This document shows positions 23,573-29,666 of a stretch of DNA of 29,666 nucleotides, in pieces (the first letter of the stretch is position 1; every line of letters begins with the position of its first letter). The stretch spans positions 1-29,666 of the forward strand of contig CAYMLL010000059.1 of assembly GCA_964390645.1 (NCBI GenBank). The letters run 5' to 3'. The position numbers and the translations under genes were made by a program. The DNA is from CAYMLL01 sp964390645 (GTDB taxonomy: Bacteria; Planctomycetota; UBA8108). A model generated the notes under the pieces. The model ran no database searches and was not told the DNA's origin. It was given only the letters and a program-made list of their open reading frames with translations.

Positions 23573-25192
23573 TCAACCCGGGATCCGGGACCGGGTCGTC
23601 GATTCGTGAGCGCCGTTCGCCGGCACGGTCGGCTTCCGGGTGCTGCCCAGCGCTCCGATCGCCACGCTCAGCGTGGTGCCGATGACGATCCAGTACGGCC
23701 AGGCGATGGTCGGGATCCAGCGCTGGATCGCACCCTTCTGGCCGATCGACAGTCCCTCGAGGCTTGCAGACAGCGCGCCCGGGACGCTGGCCGGGTCGTC
23801 CACCCACTGCCGCAGCTGAAGCAGCAGCACGACGGGCACGCTGGCGAGCATCCCGGCGACGACGCTCGCGTTGCTGCCGCGCCGGGTAAGAACTCCCAGT
23901 ACGAATGCGCCGAGCAGCCCGCCGTAACAGTAGGTCAGCACCTTCAGACCGAGGTTGATGAGACTGTCGCTACTGCCGACGAACGCGATGGCCATGCCGA
24001 TCAGCGCCAGTCCCCAGAACGCGGTCGCCACGCGTGACGCCCTCACCAGATGCTCTTCCCTCCTCGCCGATGTGCCTCGTTTCGAGGCCCGTCGCTCCGT
24101 CAGCGGACCGTAGAAGTCGCCGATCGTCGTCGCGGCCAGCGCGTTCAGCACCGACGTGAAGCTCGACAGCGCTGCTGCCAGCAACCCGGCCATCACCAGC
24201 CCGGCGAGGCCTCGGGGCAGCTCGTGGACGATGAAGAGGGGGAAGATCCGGTTGAGCTCCTCCTGCGGCGGCTCACCGAAGCTCGCTCCCCCCTGCTCGA
24301 CGAAGAACCACAGGAGCGTGCCGACGGCGAGAAACAGAAACACGAGCGGCAAGAGCAGCACCGCGCTGCCGAGCACCGACAGGCTCCCGCTCCGCGAGTC
24401 CCGACACGTCAACATCCTCTGCGCGATGTCCTGGTCGGTTCCGTGCGTCGCCAGCGTCAGCACGAATCCTCCGATGAGTCCGCAGATGATCCCTCCGTCA
24501 CGGTCGATCCCGGTGTCCGCGAAGAAGACCGCCGTCTTCTCCAGCAGCCTGGGACTCGTCAGCACGCTGTCCAGTCCATCCGGCATCATACCGACCAGGT
24601 ACACCAGGGAGATCATGCCTCCTCCCAGCAACGTCAACCCCAGGATCACGTCGGTCCACACCACCGCACGGATGCCCCCCAGCAGAGTGAACGCGCCGCC
24701 GAAGATCCCGACCGCCACGATGATCGACTCCACGTCGACTCCCGTCGCCACGTGGACCGCCAGACATCCCGCGAAGAGTCGTACCCCGCTCGCGACGAGG
24801 CGTCCCAGCACGAAGAGCGTCGCGGCGGTCACCCGCGCCCCCGCGCCGAAGCGGTCCGCCAGGTAGCCGTAGACCGTCACGTGCTCCGAGCGATAGAAGA
24901 CCTGCACGAAGACGAGCGCCAGGAAGATCCTGCCGAGGACGAAGCCGATGAAGAGCTGTGCGATCGACCAGTTGCCGGCGTACGCCGCTCGCGGAAACCC
25001 GATGAACGTCACCGCGCTCGTCTCCGTCGCGATGATCGACAGGGTCGCCGCCCACCACGGGAGGGATCGTCCGCCGAGGAAGTAGTCCTTCGTCGACTCC
25101 TGGCGACGTCCGACGATGAACCCGACCCAGGCGACTCCCAGCAGATAGGCGCCTACGACGGTCCAGTCTAACGCGGAGAGGGCAGGATCCAT
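23573..25192 (-). CDS. Sodium:solute symporter (SSS family)
   Basis: A 539-residue inner-membrane protein with about 13 hydrophobic helices and the LeuT-type order of the SSS family. Diagnostic stretches are STKDYFLGGRSLPWW after helix 1, ATETSAVTFIGFPRAAY (unwound helix with sodium-site residues), VRLFAGCLAVHVATG, GGIRAVVWTDVILGLTLLGGG, ATHGTDQDIAQRMLTCRD and the LSSFTSVLNALAATTIGDFY helix with Ser/Thr residues near the second sodium site. The solute (sugar, sialic acid, amino acid or other) cannot be read from the sequence. ATG 25192 is preferred over GTG 25210, because an extended -10 box overlaps the region between them. It is divergent from the selenoprotein gene and shares a regulatory region with it. 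Confidence 0.93.
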   Translation of the reverse strand: MDPALSALDWTVVGAYLLGVAWVGFIVGRRQESTKDYFLGGRSLPWWAATLSIIATETSAVTFIGFPRAAYAGNWSIAQLFIGFVLGRIFLALVFVQVFYRSEHVTVYGYLADRFGAGARVTAATLFVLGRLVASGVRLFAGCLAVHVATGVDVESIIVAVGIFGGAFTLLGGIRAVVWTDVILGLTLLGGGMISLVYLVGMMPDGLDSVLTSPRLLEKTAVFFADTGIDRDGGIICGLIGGFVLTLATHGTDQDIAQRMLTCRDSRSGSLSVLGSAVLLLPLVFLFLAVGTLLWFFVEQGGASFGEPPQEELNRIFPLFIVHELPRGLAGLVMAGLLAAALSSFTSVLNALAATTIGDFYGPLTERRASKRGTSARREEHLVRASRVATAFWGLALIGMAIAFVGSSDSLINLGLKVLTYCYGGLLGAFVLGVLTRRGSNASVVAGMLASVPVVLLLQLRQWVDDPASVPGALSASLEGLSIGQKGAIQRWIPTIAWPYWIVIGTTLSVAIGALGSTRKPTVPANGAHESTTRSRIPG

Positions 25193-25200
25193 GACCGCGG

Positions 25201-25209
25201 AGTATAGCA
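25201..25209 (-). promoter_or_regulatory. Extended -10 box of the symporter gene
   Basis: On the minus strand the sequence reads TGCTATACT, an extended -10 with five of six matches to TATAAT. It ends 8 nt before the ATG at 25192, so transcription would begin at or within two bases of the start codon, giving a leaderless message. No TTGACA-like -35 is seen, which fits an extended -10 promoter. Confidence 0.5.
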
Positions 25210-25257
25210 CGAACGCGTTGCCCGCACCCGGTCACCCGCCCCGCCTGCCCCCCGCTA

Positions 25258-25271
25258 CCCCCCCCCCCCCC
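25258..25271. repeat. 14-base cytosine homopolymer between divergent promoters
   Basis: Fourteen consecutive C residues (G on the minus strand) lie between the symporter -10 (25201-25209) and the selenoprotein -10 (25317-25325). A 9-bp direct repeat CCCGGTCAC flanks it at 25227-25235 and 25273-25281. Such tracts are prone to slippage and to sequencing error. Confidence 0.8.
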
Positions 25272-25316
25272 GCCCGGTCACACGCGCCGCCACCGCGTTC
25301 CTTTTCGCACGCGTGT

Positions 25317-25325
25317 TGCTATAAT
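25317..25325 (+). promoter_or_regulatory. Extended consensus -10 promoter of the selenoprotein-mutS2 operon
   Basis: TGCTATAAT at 25317-25325 is a perfect TATAAT with the TGn extension. The best -35 candidate, TTCCTT at 25298-25303 (16-bp spacer), is weak, as is common with extended -10 promoters. The predicted start near 25332 leaves a leader of about 37 nt holding the AGGAGA ribosome-binding site (25355-25360). Confidence 0.6.
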
Positions 25326-25368
25326 CTCCGCTTGCTGTTCTCGACTCTTCGCCCAGGAGAATCTCTTC

Positions 25369-25599
25369 ATGAAGATCTCGATCCAGTACTGCGTACAGTG
25401 AAACTACAAGCCCCGCGCGGACAGTCTGTCCGCCGCAATCCAGGACGCTTTCGGTGTCGTTCCCGAGCTCATCAAGGGCTCCGGCGGCGTCTACGAGATC
25501 GTCGCTGACGGCGACCTCGTCTTCAGCAAGAAGGCGCTCGGGCGGTTTCCCGACAACGACGATGAGGTCATCGGCCTCCTGCGTGCCGTCACCTCGTAG
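25369..25599 (+). CDS. selW: SelW/Rdx-type selenoprotein (Cys-x-x-Sec), TGA read as selenocysteine
   Basis: 76 residues if TGA 25399-25401 encodes selenocysteine (residue 11). It starts MKISIQYCVQU, giving the thioredoxin-like CxxU redox motif (Cys8, Sec11) right after the first beta strand, exactly as in SelW/SelT/SelH-family proteins. The rest fits the Rdx fold: YKPRADSLSAAIQDAFG helix, ELIKGSGGVYEIVADGDLVFSKKALGRFP (the GxGGxFEI...DG...S(K)K..GRFP pattern) and a C-terminal helix to TAG 25597. AGGAGA lies 8 nt before ATG 25369. A perfect hairpin 15 nt after the TGA supports decoding. Likely function: thiol-based redox protection in the cytoplasm, by analogy. It ends 3 nt before mutS2, in one operon. 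The main alternative, a truncated 10-residue peptide or pseudogene, is disfavoured by intact coding on both sides of the TGA. Confidence 0.88.
25399..25401 (+). other. In-frame TGA, proposed selenocysteine codon
   Basis: The codon occupies the second redox position of the CxxU motif. The reading frame continues for 65 codons with family-typical residues before a TAG. No frameshift is needed on either side. Confidence 0.85.
25417..25433 (+). promoter_or_regulatory. Bacterial SECIS-like hairpin
   Basis: GCGGACA (25417-25423) and TGTCCGC (25427-25433) form a perfect 7-bp stem with loop GTC; opening the top A-U pair gives an AGUCU loop with G in its second position, similar to the AGGUCU loop of the E. 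coli fdhF element. The loop G is 23 nt after the last base of the TGA, inside the distance range known for bacterial SECIS elements. It should recruit SelB with Sec-tRNA. Confidence 0.75.
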
Positions 25600-25602
25600 C
25601 TC

Positions 25603-27705
25603 ATGCAACCCTTCCGACACGCCCTCGAGGTCCTCGAGTACGATCGCGTCCGGGAGGTTCTCACGTCCTTCGCGGCCTCGGTCCTCGGTCGTCGGCTCGC
25701 TGGCGAGCTGGCGCCGATTCCCGATGTTGACCTGCTGCGCCGTCTCCACGAGGAGACGGCCGAGATGCGCGAGCTCCTCGACCTCGAGCGACTCGCCCTC
25801 AGCGGGCTCTCCGACGTCTCCACGCAGATGGAGACCGGCGCCTCGAAGGGACGACCTGCCGAGCCCGACTTCCTGTGGAAGGTCGTCGATCTGCTGCGCG
25901 CCGGCCTCACCGTCCGAACGATTCTCACCCGTCATGCAGATCGTTTCCCGCGCCTCCGGGCGCTCGGCGAGGACATCGAGGACGTTCCCGCGCTTCGCGA
26001 GAGAATACCGGAGATGATCGACCCTCGTGAGGGTGTGCGCGACGAGGCGTCCGAGAAGCTCGCGGCGCTGCGCCTCGAGAGTCACGAGCTGCGTCGGATG
26101 CTTCGCGCGCGTGCCACGTCGATCCTGAGACGTCCGTCGCTGCGCAAGTGCTTTCAGACCGACGGGTTGACGGTCAAGAACGACCGCTACCTCCTGCCCG
26201 TGAAGGCCGAGTTCCGCTCGTGGATGAGCGGTCCTGTTCGCGATCGGTCGCACAGCGGCTCGACGCTCTACGTCGAGCCCGAGGAGATCGTCCAGGATGG
26301 CGACCTTCTCCTGACGCTTCTCGATCGCGAGCGTGACGAGGTGCTGCGCATCCTGTGGAAGCTCACTCGCGAGGTGCGGGAACATCGCATCGTCCTTCGT
26401 CGCGTCGAGCAGAAGCTCGCGTACGTCGACCTCACCTTCGCGAAGGCCACGTACATGAAGGCCTTCGACCTCGTTGCTCCCGAGATTGATACGGACGGCC
26501 GGCTCGAGCTGCGCGAGGCGCGACACCCGTACCTCATGTGGCTCGCTCGCGACGTTCGTCGTGATCCTCGTGCGCCGGATCTCGATGCGGTGCGCCGGCA
26601 AGTCGTGCCTCTCGACGTGCGGCTCGGCGGCGCCAAGCCCCTCCTCATCGTTACCGGCCCGAACACGGGCGGCAAGACCGTCGCGATGAAGACGATCGGG
26701 CTCAACGTGCTCCTCGCGCTCAGCGGTGTCCCTATCGCCGCCGCGCCGGCTTCGCGCGTTCCGAGCTTCAACGACCTCTTCGTCGACATCGGCGACGAGC
26801 AGAGCCTCGAGCAGAGCCTCAGCACCTTCTCGTCACACTTGCGGCAGATCGTGCATGTGCTTCGGCACGCGACGAAGCGCTCGCTGATACTCCTGGACGA
26901 GCTGGGATCGGGCACCGACCCGCTCGAGGGCGCGGCGCTCGGGACCGCCCTCCTCGATCACTTTCGCGAGAATGGCTGGACGGCCATCCTGACGACGCAT
27001 CTCGGCTCACTGAAGGAGTACGCTTACCTGCACGATGCGGTCGAGAACGCTGCGATGGAGTTCGACTCCCGCAGCCTGCGTCCGACCTACCGGCTCCTGA
27101 TGGGCGTGCCCGGCAGCTCGAACGCGCTGGCGATCGCGCGGCGACTCGGCGTCAAGGAGGAGATCGTCGCCGCTGCCGAGAAGGCCGTCGCGCAGGAGGA
27201 GGAGCCGACGCGTGAGATCATTTCCCGCATGGAGCGATCGAAGCGTCGCGTCGAGAAGGAGCACCGTCGCGCCGAGCGCATGCGACGACGGGTCCAGGGC
27301 GACAAGCGCGAGTACGAGGAGCGCCTGCACGAGATCGAGCTGCGGAAGGACTCGCTCGACCGCGAGGCCGAGGTCGAGGTCGACCGTACCGTGCGCGCGG
27401 CGCGCGAGCGCCTGCGGCCTCTGGTTGACAAGCTGAAGAACGTCCCCCAGACTCACAGGCCGACTGTCGACGAGCTCGCCACGGCCATCGAGCTGCTCCT
27501 CGTGGCGACCCCGCTCGGAGACCGGCGTGAGGAGTTCGCCCGCTCGCTGCGAAAGGAGGATGAGGTGTACGTGCCCAAGTTCCGCTCCCGGGGAAAGGTC
27601 CGCAAGATCAACAAGGGCGAGCGTACCGTTACCGTTCTTCTCGGTGCGATTCCGACGCAGGTGAGCTTCGACGACGTTTCCTGGGTGGAGGGGCCGAGAG
27701 AGTGA
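25603..27705 (+). CDS. mutS2: MutS2-type ATPase lacking the C-terminal Smr domain
   Basis: 700 residues. MutS2 family members bind branched DNA or collided ribosomes and split or process them. The N-terminus (VLEYDRVREVLTSFA) and lever/clamp helices (about 1-300, with KNDRYLLPVKAEFRSWMSGPVRDRSHSGSTLYVEP) are standard. ATPase core: Walker A GPNTGGKT (352-359), Walker B LILLDE (428-433), then GSGTDPLEGAA and the TTH switch (464-466). A charged coiled coil (about 535-615) follows, and then a KOW-like strand set (VYVPKFRSRGKVRKINKGERTVTVLLG, 655-681). The protein ends at 700 where typical members continue for about 80 residues with the Smr nuclease domain; no Smr is seen downstream. There is no Shine-Dalgarno before ATG 25603, only 3 nt after the selenoprotein stop, so coupling is likely. 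Its stop overlaps the next GTG. Confidence 0.92.
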   Translation: MQPFRHALEVLEYDRVREVLTSFAASVLGRRLAGELAPIPDVDLLRRLHEETAEMRELLDLERLALSGLSDVSTQMETGASKGRPAEPDFLWKVVDLLRAGLTVRTILTRHADRFPRLRALGEDIEDVPALRERIPEMIDPREGVRDEASEKLAALRLESHELRRMLRARATSILRRPSLRKCFQTDGLTVKNDRYLLPVKAEFRSWMSGPVRDRSHSGSTLYVEPEEIVQDGDLLLTLLDRERDEVLRILWKLTREVREHRIVLRRVEQKLAYVDLTFAKATYMKAFDLVAPEIDTDGRLELREARHPYLMWLARDVRRDPRAPDLDAVRRQVVPLDVRLGGAKPLLIVTGPNTGGKTVAMKTIGLNVLLALSGVPIAAAPASRVPSFNDLFVDIGDEQSLEQSLSTFSSHLRQIVHVLRHATKRSLILLDELGSGTDPLEGAALGTALLDHFRENGWTAILTTHLGSLKEYAYLHDAVENAAMEFDSRSLRPTYRLLMGVPGSSNALAIARRLGVKEEIVAAAEKAVAQEEEPTREIISRMERSKRRVEKEHRRAERMRRRVQGDKREYEERLHEIELRKDSLDREAEVEVDRTVRAARERLRPLVDKLKNVPQTHRPTVDELATAIELLLVATPLGDRREEFARSLRKEDEVYVPKFRSRGKVRKINKGERTVTVLLGAIPTQVSFDDVSWVEGPRE

Positions 27706-28499
27706 GACGGGGTCGCGACCGACTGGGCGGTGTCCGACTGGGCCGAGCCTTGCTGCTTGTTCTTCCGATCTTCGGCGCTGCGTCGGTCATGGCGGTGGCG
27801 CAGATCGATCCGTCGGGAGGGCAGCTCCCCGTGCTTCCCGACAGCTGGGATCGAGTCGCACAGGGATGGGAAGACTTCGGCAAGCCCTGGGTCGCGGTCG
27901 ACGTGGCGATCGTTCTGCTGATCGCGATGGCGCTCGGGGCGGTGATTGCCTACCATCCGATGACCCGAGGCAAGGTCTCGAGCATCGCGGAGTTCGAGCA
28001 GCCCAAGACGTTCATTCTCTACGCGACGGTCGGTGCCGTCGTGGCGCAGCTCGTGCTGATCGAGCCGGCCATGGCCTTCGTCGTCTTCGGGCTCGGTGGG
28101 CTGATGCGGTTCCGCACCGATGTCGGCGAGGCGAAGGACACCGGCCGGGTGATCCTGGTCGCGGTCGTGGGACTCTGCTGCGGGTTGAAGCTCCTGGTGC
28201 TGGCCTTCCTCTCGACGGGCTTCGGGTGGATCCTGATCTACATCCTCGAGTCGCAGCAGGCCGAACGTGTGCAGATCAAGGGCCTCGAGAACGACGACAT
28301 CCCCCGCTCTGCCGAGGCGTACCGGAAGATATTCACCGAGGCCGGCTGTGCGATCATTCGTGAGCGCAAGAACTTCCTCAAGGGGCAGGTGACCTTCGTC
28401 TTCAGCGTGCCGCGGGGGGTGGATCGGGAGACCGTGCAGCACAGGTGCAAGACTCTCCCGAGAGAACTCCAGGGTACCGCGGACTGGGAGACGACGTAG
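27702..28499 (+). CDS. DUF4956-like polytopic membrane protein
   Basis: 265 residues. A possible signal or first helix (RALLLVLPIFGAASVMAVA, 15-33) is followed by a periplasmic stretch, a helix at about 66-84 (VDVAIVLLIAMALGAVIAY) and a core of two to three helices (FILYATVGAVVAQLVLI; AMAFVVFGLGGLMRFRTDVGEAKDTGRVILVAVVGLCCGLKLLVLAFL). The GLMRFRT...KDT...GL..G pattern resembles DUF4956/MgtC-like membrane families. A cytoplasmic C-terminal domain (about 183-265; ACT-like or ferredoxin-like by pattern) follows. Function is unknown; these domains are linked with transport or polymer-related membrane functions only loosely. The GTG start overlaps the mutS2 stop (GTGA at 27702-27705), making it the third gene of the selenoprotein-mutS2 operon. 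Confidence 0.7.
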   Translation: MRRGRDRLGGVRLGRALLLVLPIFGAASVMAVAQIDPSGGQLPVLPDSWDRVAQGWEDFGKPWVAVDVAIVLLIAMALGAVIAYHPMTRGKVSSIAEFEQPKTFILYATVGAVVAQLVLIEPAMAFVVFGLGGLMRFRTDVGEAKDTGRVILVAVVGLCCGLKLLVLAFLSTGFGWILIYILESQQAERVQIKGLENDDIPRSAEAYRKIFTEAGCAIIRERKNFLKGQVTFVFSVPRGVDRETVQHRCKTLPRELQGTADWETT

Positions 28500-28523
28500 A
28501 CGCGCGGTGGCTCGCGGTTGTCG

Positions 28524-28559
28524 GATGCCGGCACCTGGCGCCCGGGTCCCGACGGCATC
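28524..28559. terminator. Hairpin between the convergent DUF4956-like and M64 genes
   Basis: GATGCCG (28524-28530) and CGGCATC (28553-28559) are perfect 7-bp arms around a 22-nt loop. A further palindrome, GACGG-TG-CCGTC (28575-28586), overlaps the M64 stop codon. Either could end transcription from the two converging genes. There is no U-tract. Confidence 0.35.
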
Positions 28560-28584
28560 GGCTCGAGGAAAGGGGACGGTGCCG

Positions 28585-29666
28585 TCACTCGGTGTAGAGC
28601 CGGATCACGCGGTCGAGACCTCGCGAGCAGACGCGGCAGAAGTACGCGGGGTTGCGCGTGAACATGATGCAGTCCGTCTCGGAGCGGTAGAGCCCCTTTG
28701 CCTGGTAGCCAGCTCCCTCGAAGGCGCCGACCACCGCGGCGTGCTTCTCGCCGGCGAGCATCGGCGCGGTCTCGCGCTTGACCTCGTCGAAGAGCTTCTC
28801 CATCTCGACCTTCGGCGCGCCCTTGCCGATGAGCGCCTTGCGCCGGCGCTGGTAGTCGTATGACGCCTTGTCGTACGCTCCCTGGCTCCACGGTGTCGGC
28901 AGTGGCGTCGAGGCGTCGACGAGGTCGCGCCACTTGAGCTTCGTCGGGTCGAGCAGTGCCGTGATGTTGGGTTCCCAGGGCTCGGTACCCGGTGGTGTGA
29001 ACTCCTCGTAGGACACCGACGACGTGTAGTACTCGTCGGCGAGCCCGGCGAAGGAGTGGCCGAGCTCGTGGACGAAGATGTAGGGCGACTGCGACGAGTC
29101 GGACGCGCAGGTGGACCAGAGGTTGAAGATACCCCCGCCGCCGTACTTCTCCGTGTTGCCGAGCAGCATCAGCGTGTCGTACGGCGCGAGCGCGGCGATC
29201 TCCCTCAGGTCGCGGTTCTTGTAGGTAAGCACGTAGCGGTCGCTGTCGAAGGCGTTGAAGCTGAGGCCGAGCGGCGTGTCGTTCCACTGCTTGCCGCGCG
29301 GGTTCGTGATTCCGGATCGCGCTGACGGCGCATGAACGGCGCGGACGTTGAAGTCGGAGCGTCGAGACTTGAACGGCTCGACCTCGAAGAGCGCCTTCAG
29401 CAGGCGATCGACGTCGCCGTGGAACTTCTCCTTCTCCGCTTTCGTGTAGCCATCCCCCAGGATCAGGAGATCGACCTTGCGCGCGACCGGCCCGCTGTCG
29501 AGGACGGTTTTCACATCGGCTACCGGATTCAGCGGCGAGCGATTGACCGCCCGGTCCGACGGATCGACGACCACCGTGAACATCTCCTTGAACGACCCGT
29601 CATGGGAGCGCTTGCGCAGGCTGAGCTGCACCCTGTCACGGGGCTCCGGGAAGCGCGCCGACTCGT
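28585..29666 (-). CDS. M64 family metallopeptidase (IgA-peptidase type), N-terminus outside window
   Basis: At least 360 residues, the frame being open to the window edge, so the N-terminus and any signal peptide are missing. The family opening is seen as ARKVDLLILGDGYTKAEKEKFHGDVDRLLKALFEVEPF, followed by FNVRAVHAPSARSGI and DRYVLTYKNRDLREIAALAPYDTLMLLGNTEKYGGGGIFN. The zinc site is HELGHSFAGLADEY (HELGH at 29056-29070), with the downstream Asp of the family's HExxHxxxGxxDE motif as third ligand. The C-terminal part has CIMF...YFCRVCSRGLDRVI, with a Cys pair typical of M64 members. Homologues are secreted endopeptidases; cleavage of immunoglobulin A is known only for some host-associated members and is not implied here. 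Confidence 0.88.
   Translation of the reverse strand, partial: ESARFPEPRDRVQLSLRKRSHDGSFKEMFTVVVDPSDRAVNRSPLNPVADVKTVLDSGPVARKVDLLILGDGYTKAEKEKFHGDVDRLLKALFEVEPFKSRRSDFNVRAVHAPSARSGITNPRGKQWNDTPLGLSFNAFDSDRYVLTYKNRDLREIAALAPYDTLMLLGNTEKYGGGGIFNLWSTCASDSSQSPYIFVHELGHSFAGLADEYYTSSVSYEEFTPPGTEPWEPNITALLDPTKLKWRDLVDASTPLPTPWSQGAYDKASYDYQRRRKALIGKGAPKVEMEKLFDEVKRETAPMLAGEKHAAVVGAFEGAGYQAKGLYRSETDCIMFTRNPAYFCRVCSRGLDRVIRLYTE

Noticed and set aside
25369..25401. Reading the TGA as a true stop, making a 10-residue peptide or pseudogene
   Set aside because: Conserved family residues continue in frame after it, the TGA falls exactly on the redox position, and a SECIS-like hairpin follows.
25255..26601. 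448-codon minus-strand open frame
   Set aside because: A shadow of mutS2 and the selenoprotein gene, with no recognisable domain. It crosses the divergent promoter region.
1..29666. CRISPR array, prophage, insertion sequence, tRNA or rRNA
   Set aside because: No regularly spaced repeats, transposase or integrase motifs, cloverleaf-like sequences or rRNA-like conserved segments were seen on reading both strands.

Overview
The window is GC-rich, densely coded bacterial chromosome. Its gene content points to the Planctomycetota or a close relative. The indicators are an ECF sigma factor overlapping a membrane-anchored Ser/Thr kinase, a secreted PQQ-like propeller protein with the FRGPNGSG start, a 'planctomycetal cytochrome c' domain fused to WD40-like repeats, a secreted matrixin-type metalloprotease ending in a dockerin-like repeat pair, and an M64 peptidase. 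No tRNA, rRNA, CRISPR array, insertion sequence or phage gene was seen.

Layout. 1-3782 (+): tail of an unrecognised gene, sigma factor, kinase, PQQ-propeller protein. 4018-7675 (-): phosphofructokinase, then a translationally coupled pair (secreted hypothetical protein, then matrixin/IPT/dockerin protease). 7963-9321 (+): a radical SAM protein with an unusual Cys-x8-Cys-x2-Cys cluster motif. 9579-15387 (-): AI-2E-type permease, DUF3500 protein, secretin-N-like exported protein, PfkB-family sugar kinase and serine beta-lactamase-like hydrolase; the last two overlap by GTGA. 15442-16722 (+): group-1 glycosyltransferase. 16882-18668 (-): AmrS-type radical SAM enzyme followed by a TPR protein with a cysteine-rich YggX-like tail. 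18779-19609 (+): proC. 19728-20408 (-): membrane-anchored hypothetical. 20564-23267 (+): HAD hydrolase, cytochrome c/WD40 protein, thioredoxin-fold lipoprotein. 23573-25192 (-): sodium:solute symporter. 25369-28499 (+): a short selenoprotein gene, mutS2 and a DUF4956-like membrane protein. 28585-end (-): M64 peptidase, cut by the window edge.

The main discovery is at 25369-25599. A conventional ORF search misses this gene because it has an in-frame TGA. Read with TGA as selenocysteine it gives a complete 76-residue SelW/Rdx-type protein with a Cys-Val-Gln-Sec redox motif. A perfect 7-bp stem closed by GTC lies 15 nt after the TGA, where a bacterial SECIS is expected. It has an AGGAGA ribosome-binding site and an extended -10 (TGCTATAAT). 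It ends 3 nt before mutS2, which has no visible Shine-Dalgarno of its own, so mutS2 translation could depend on selenocysteine readthrough.

Other points of interest are a MutS2 without its Smr nuclease domain, the TPR-YggX fusion with two added CxxC pairs, the odd radical SAM motif, a 14-C tract between two divergent promoters, two 10-bp repeats spaced exactly 20 bp apart between amrS and proC, and repeated use of 4-bp GTGA stop/start overlaps.
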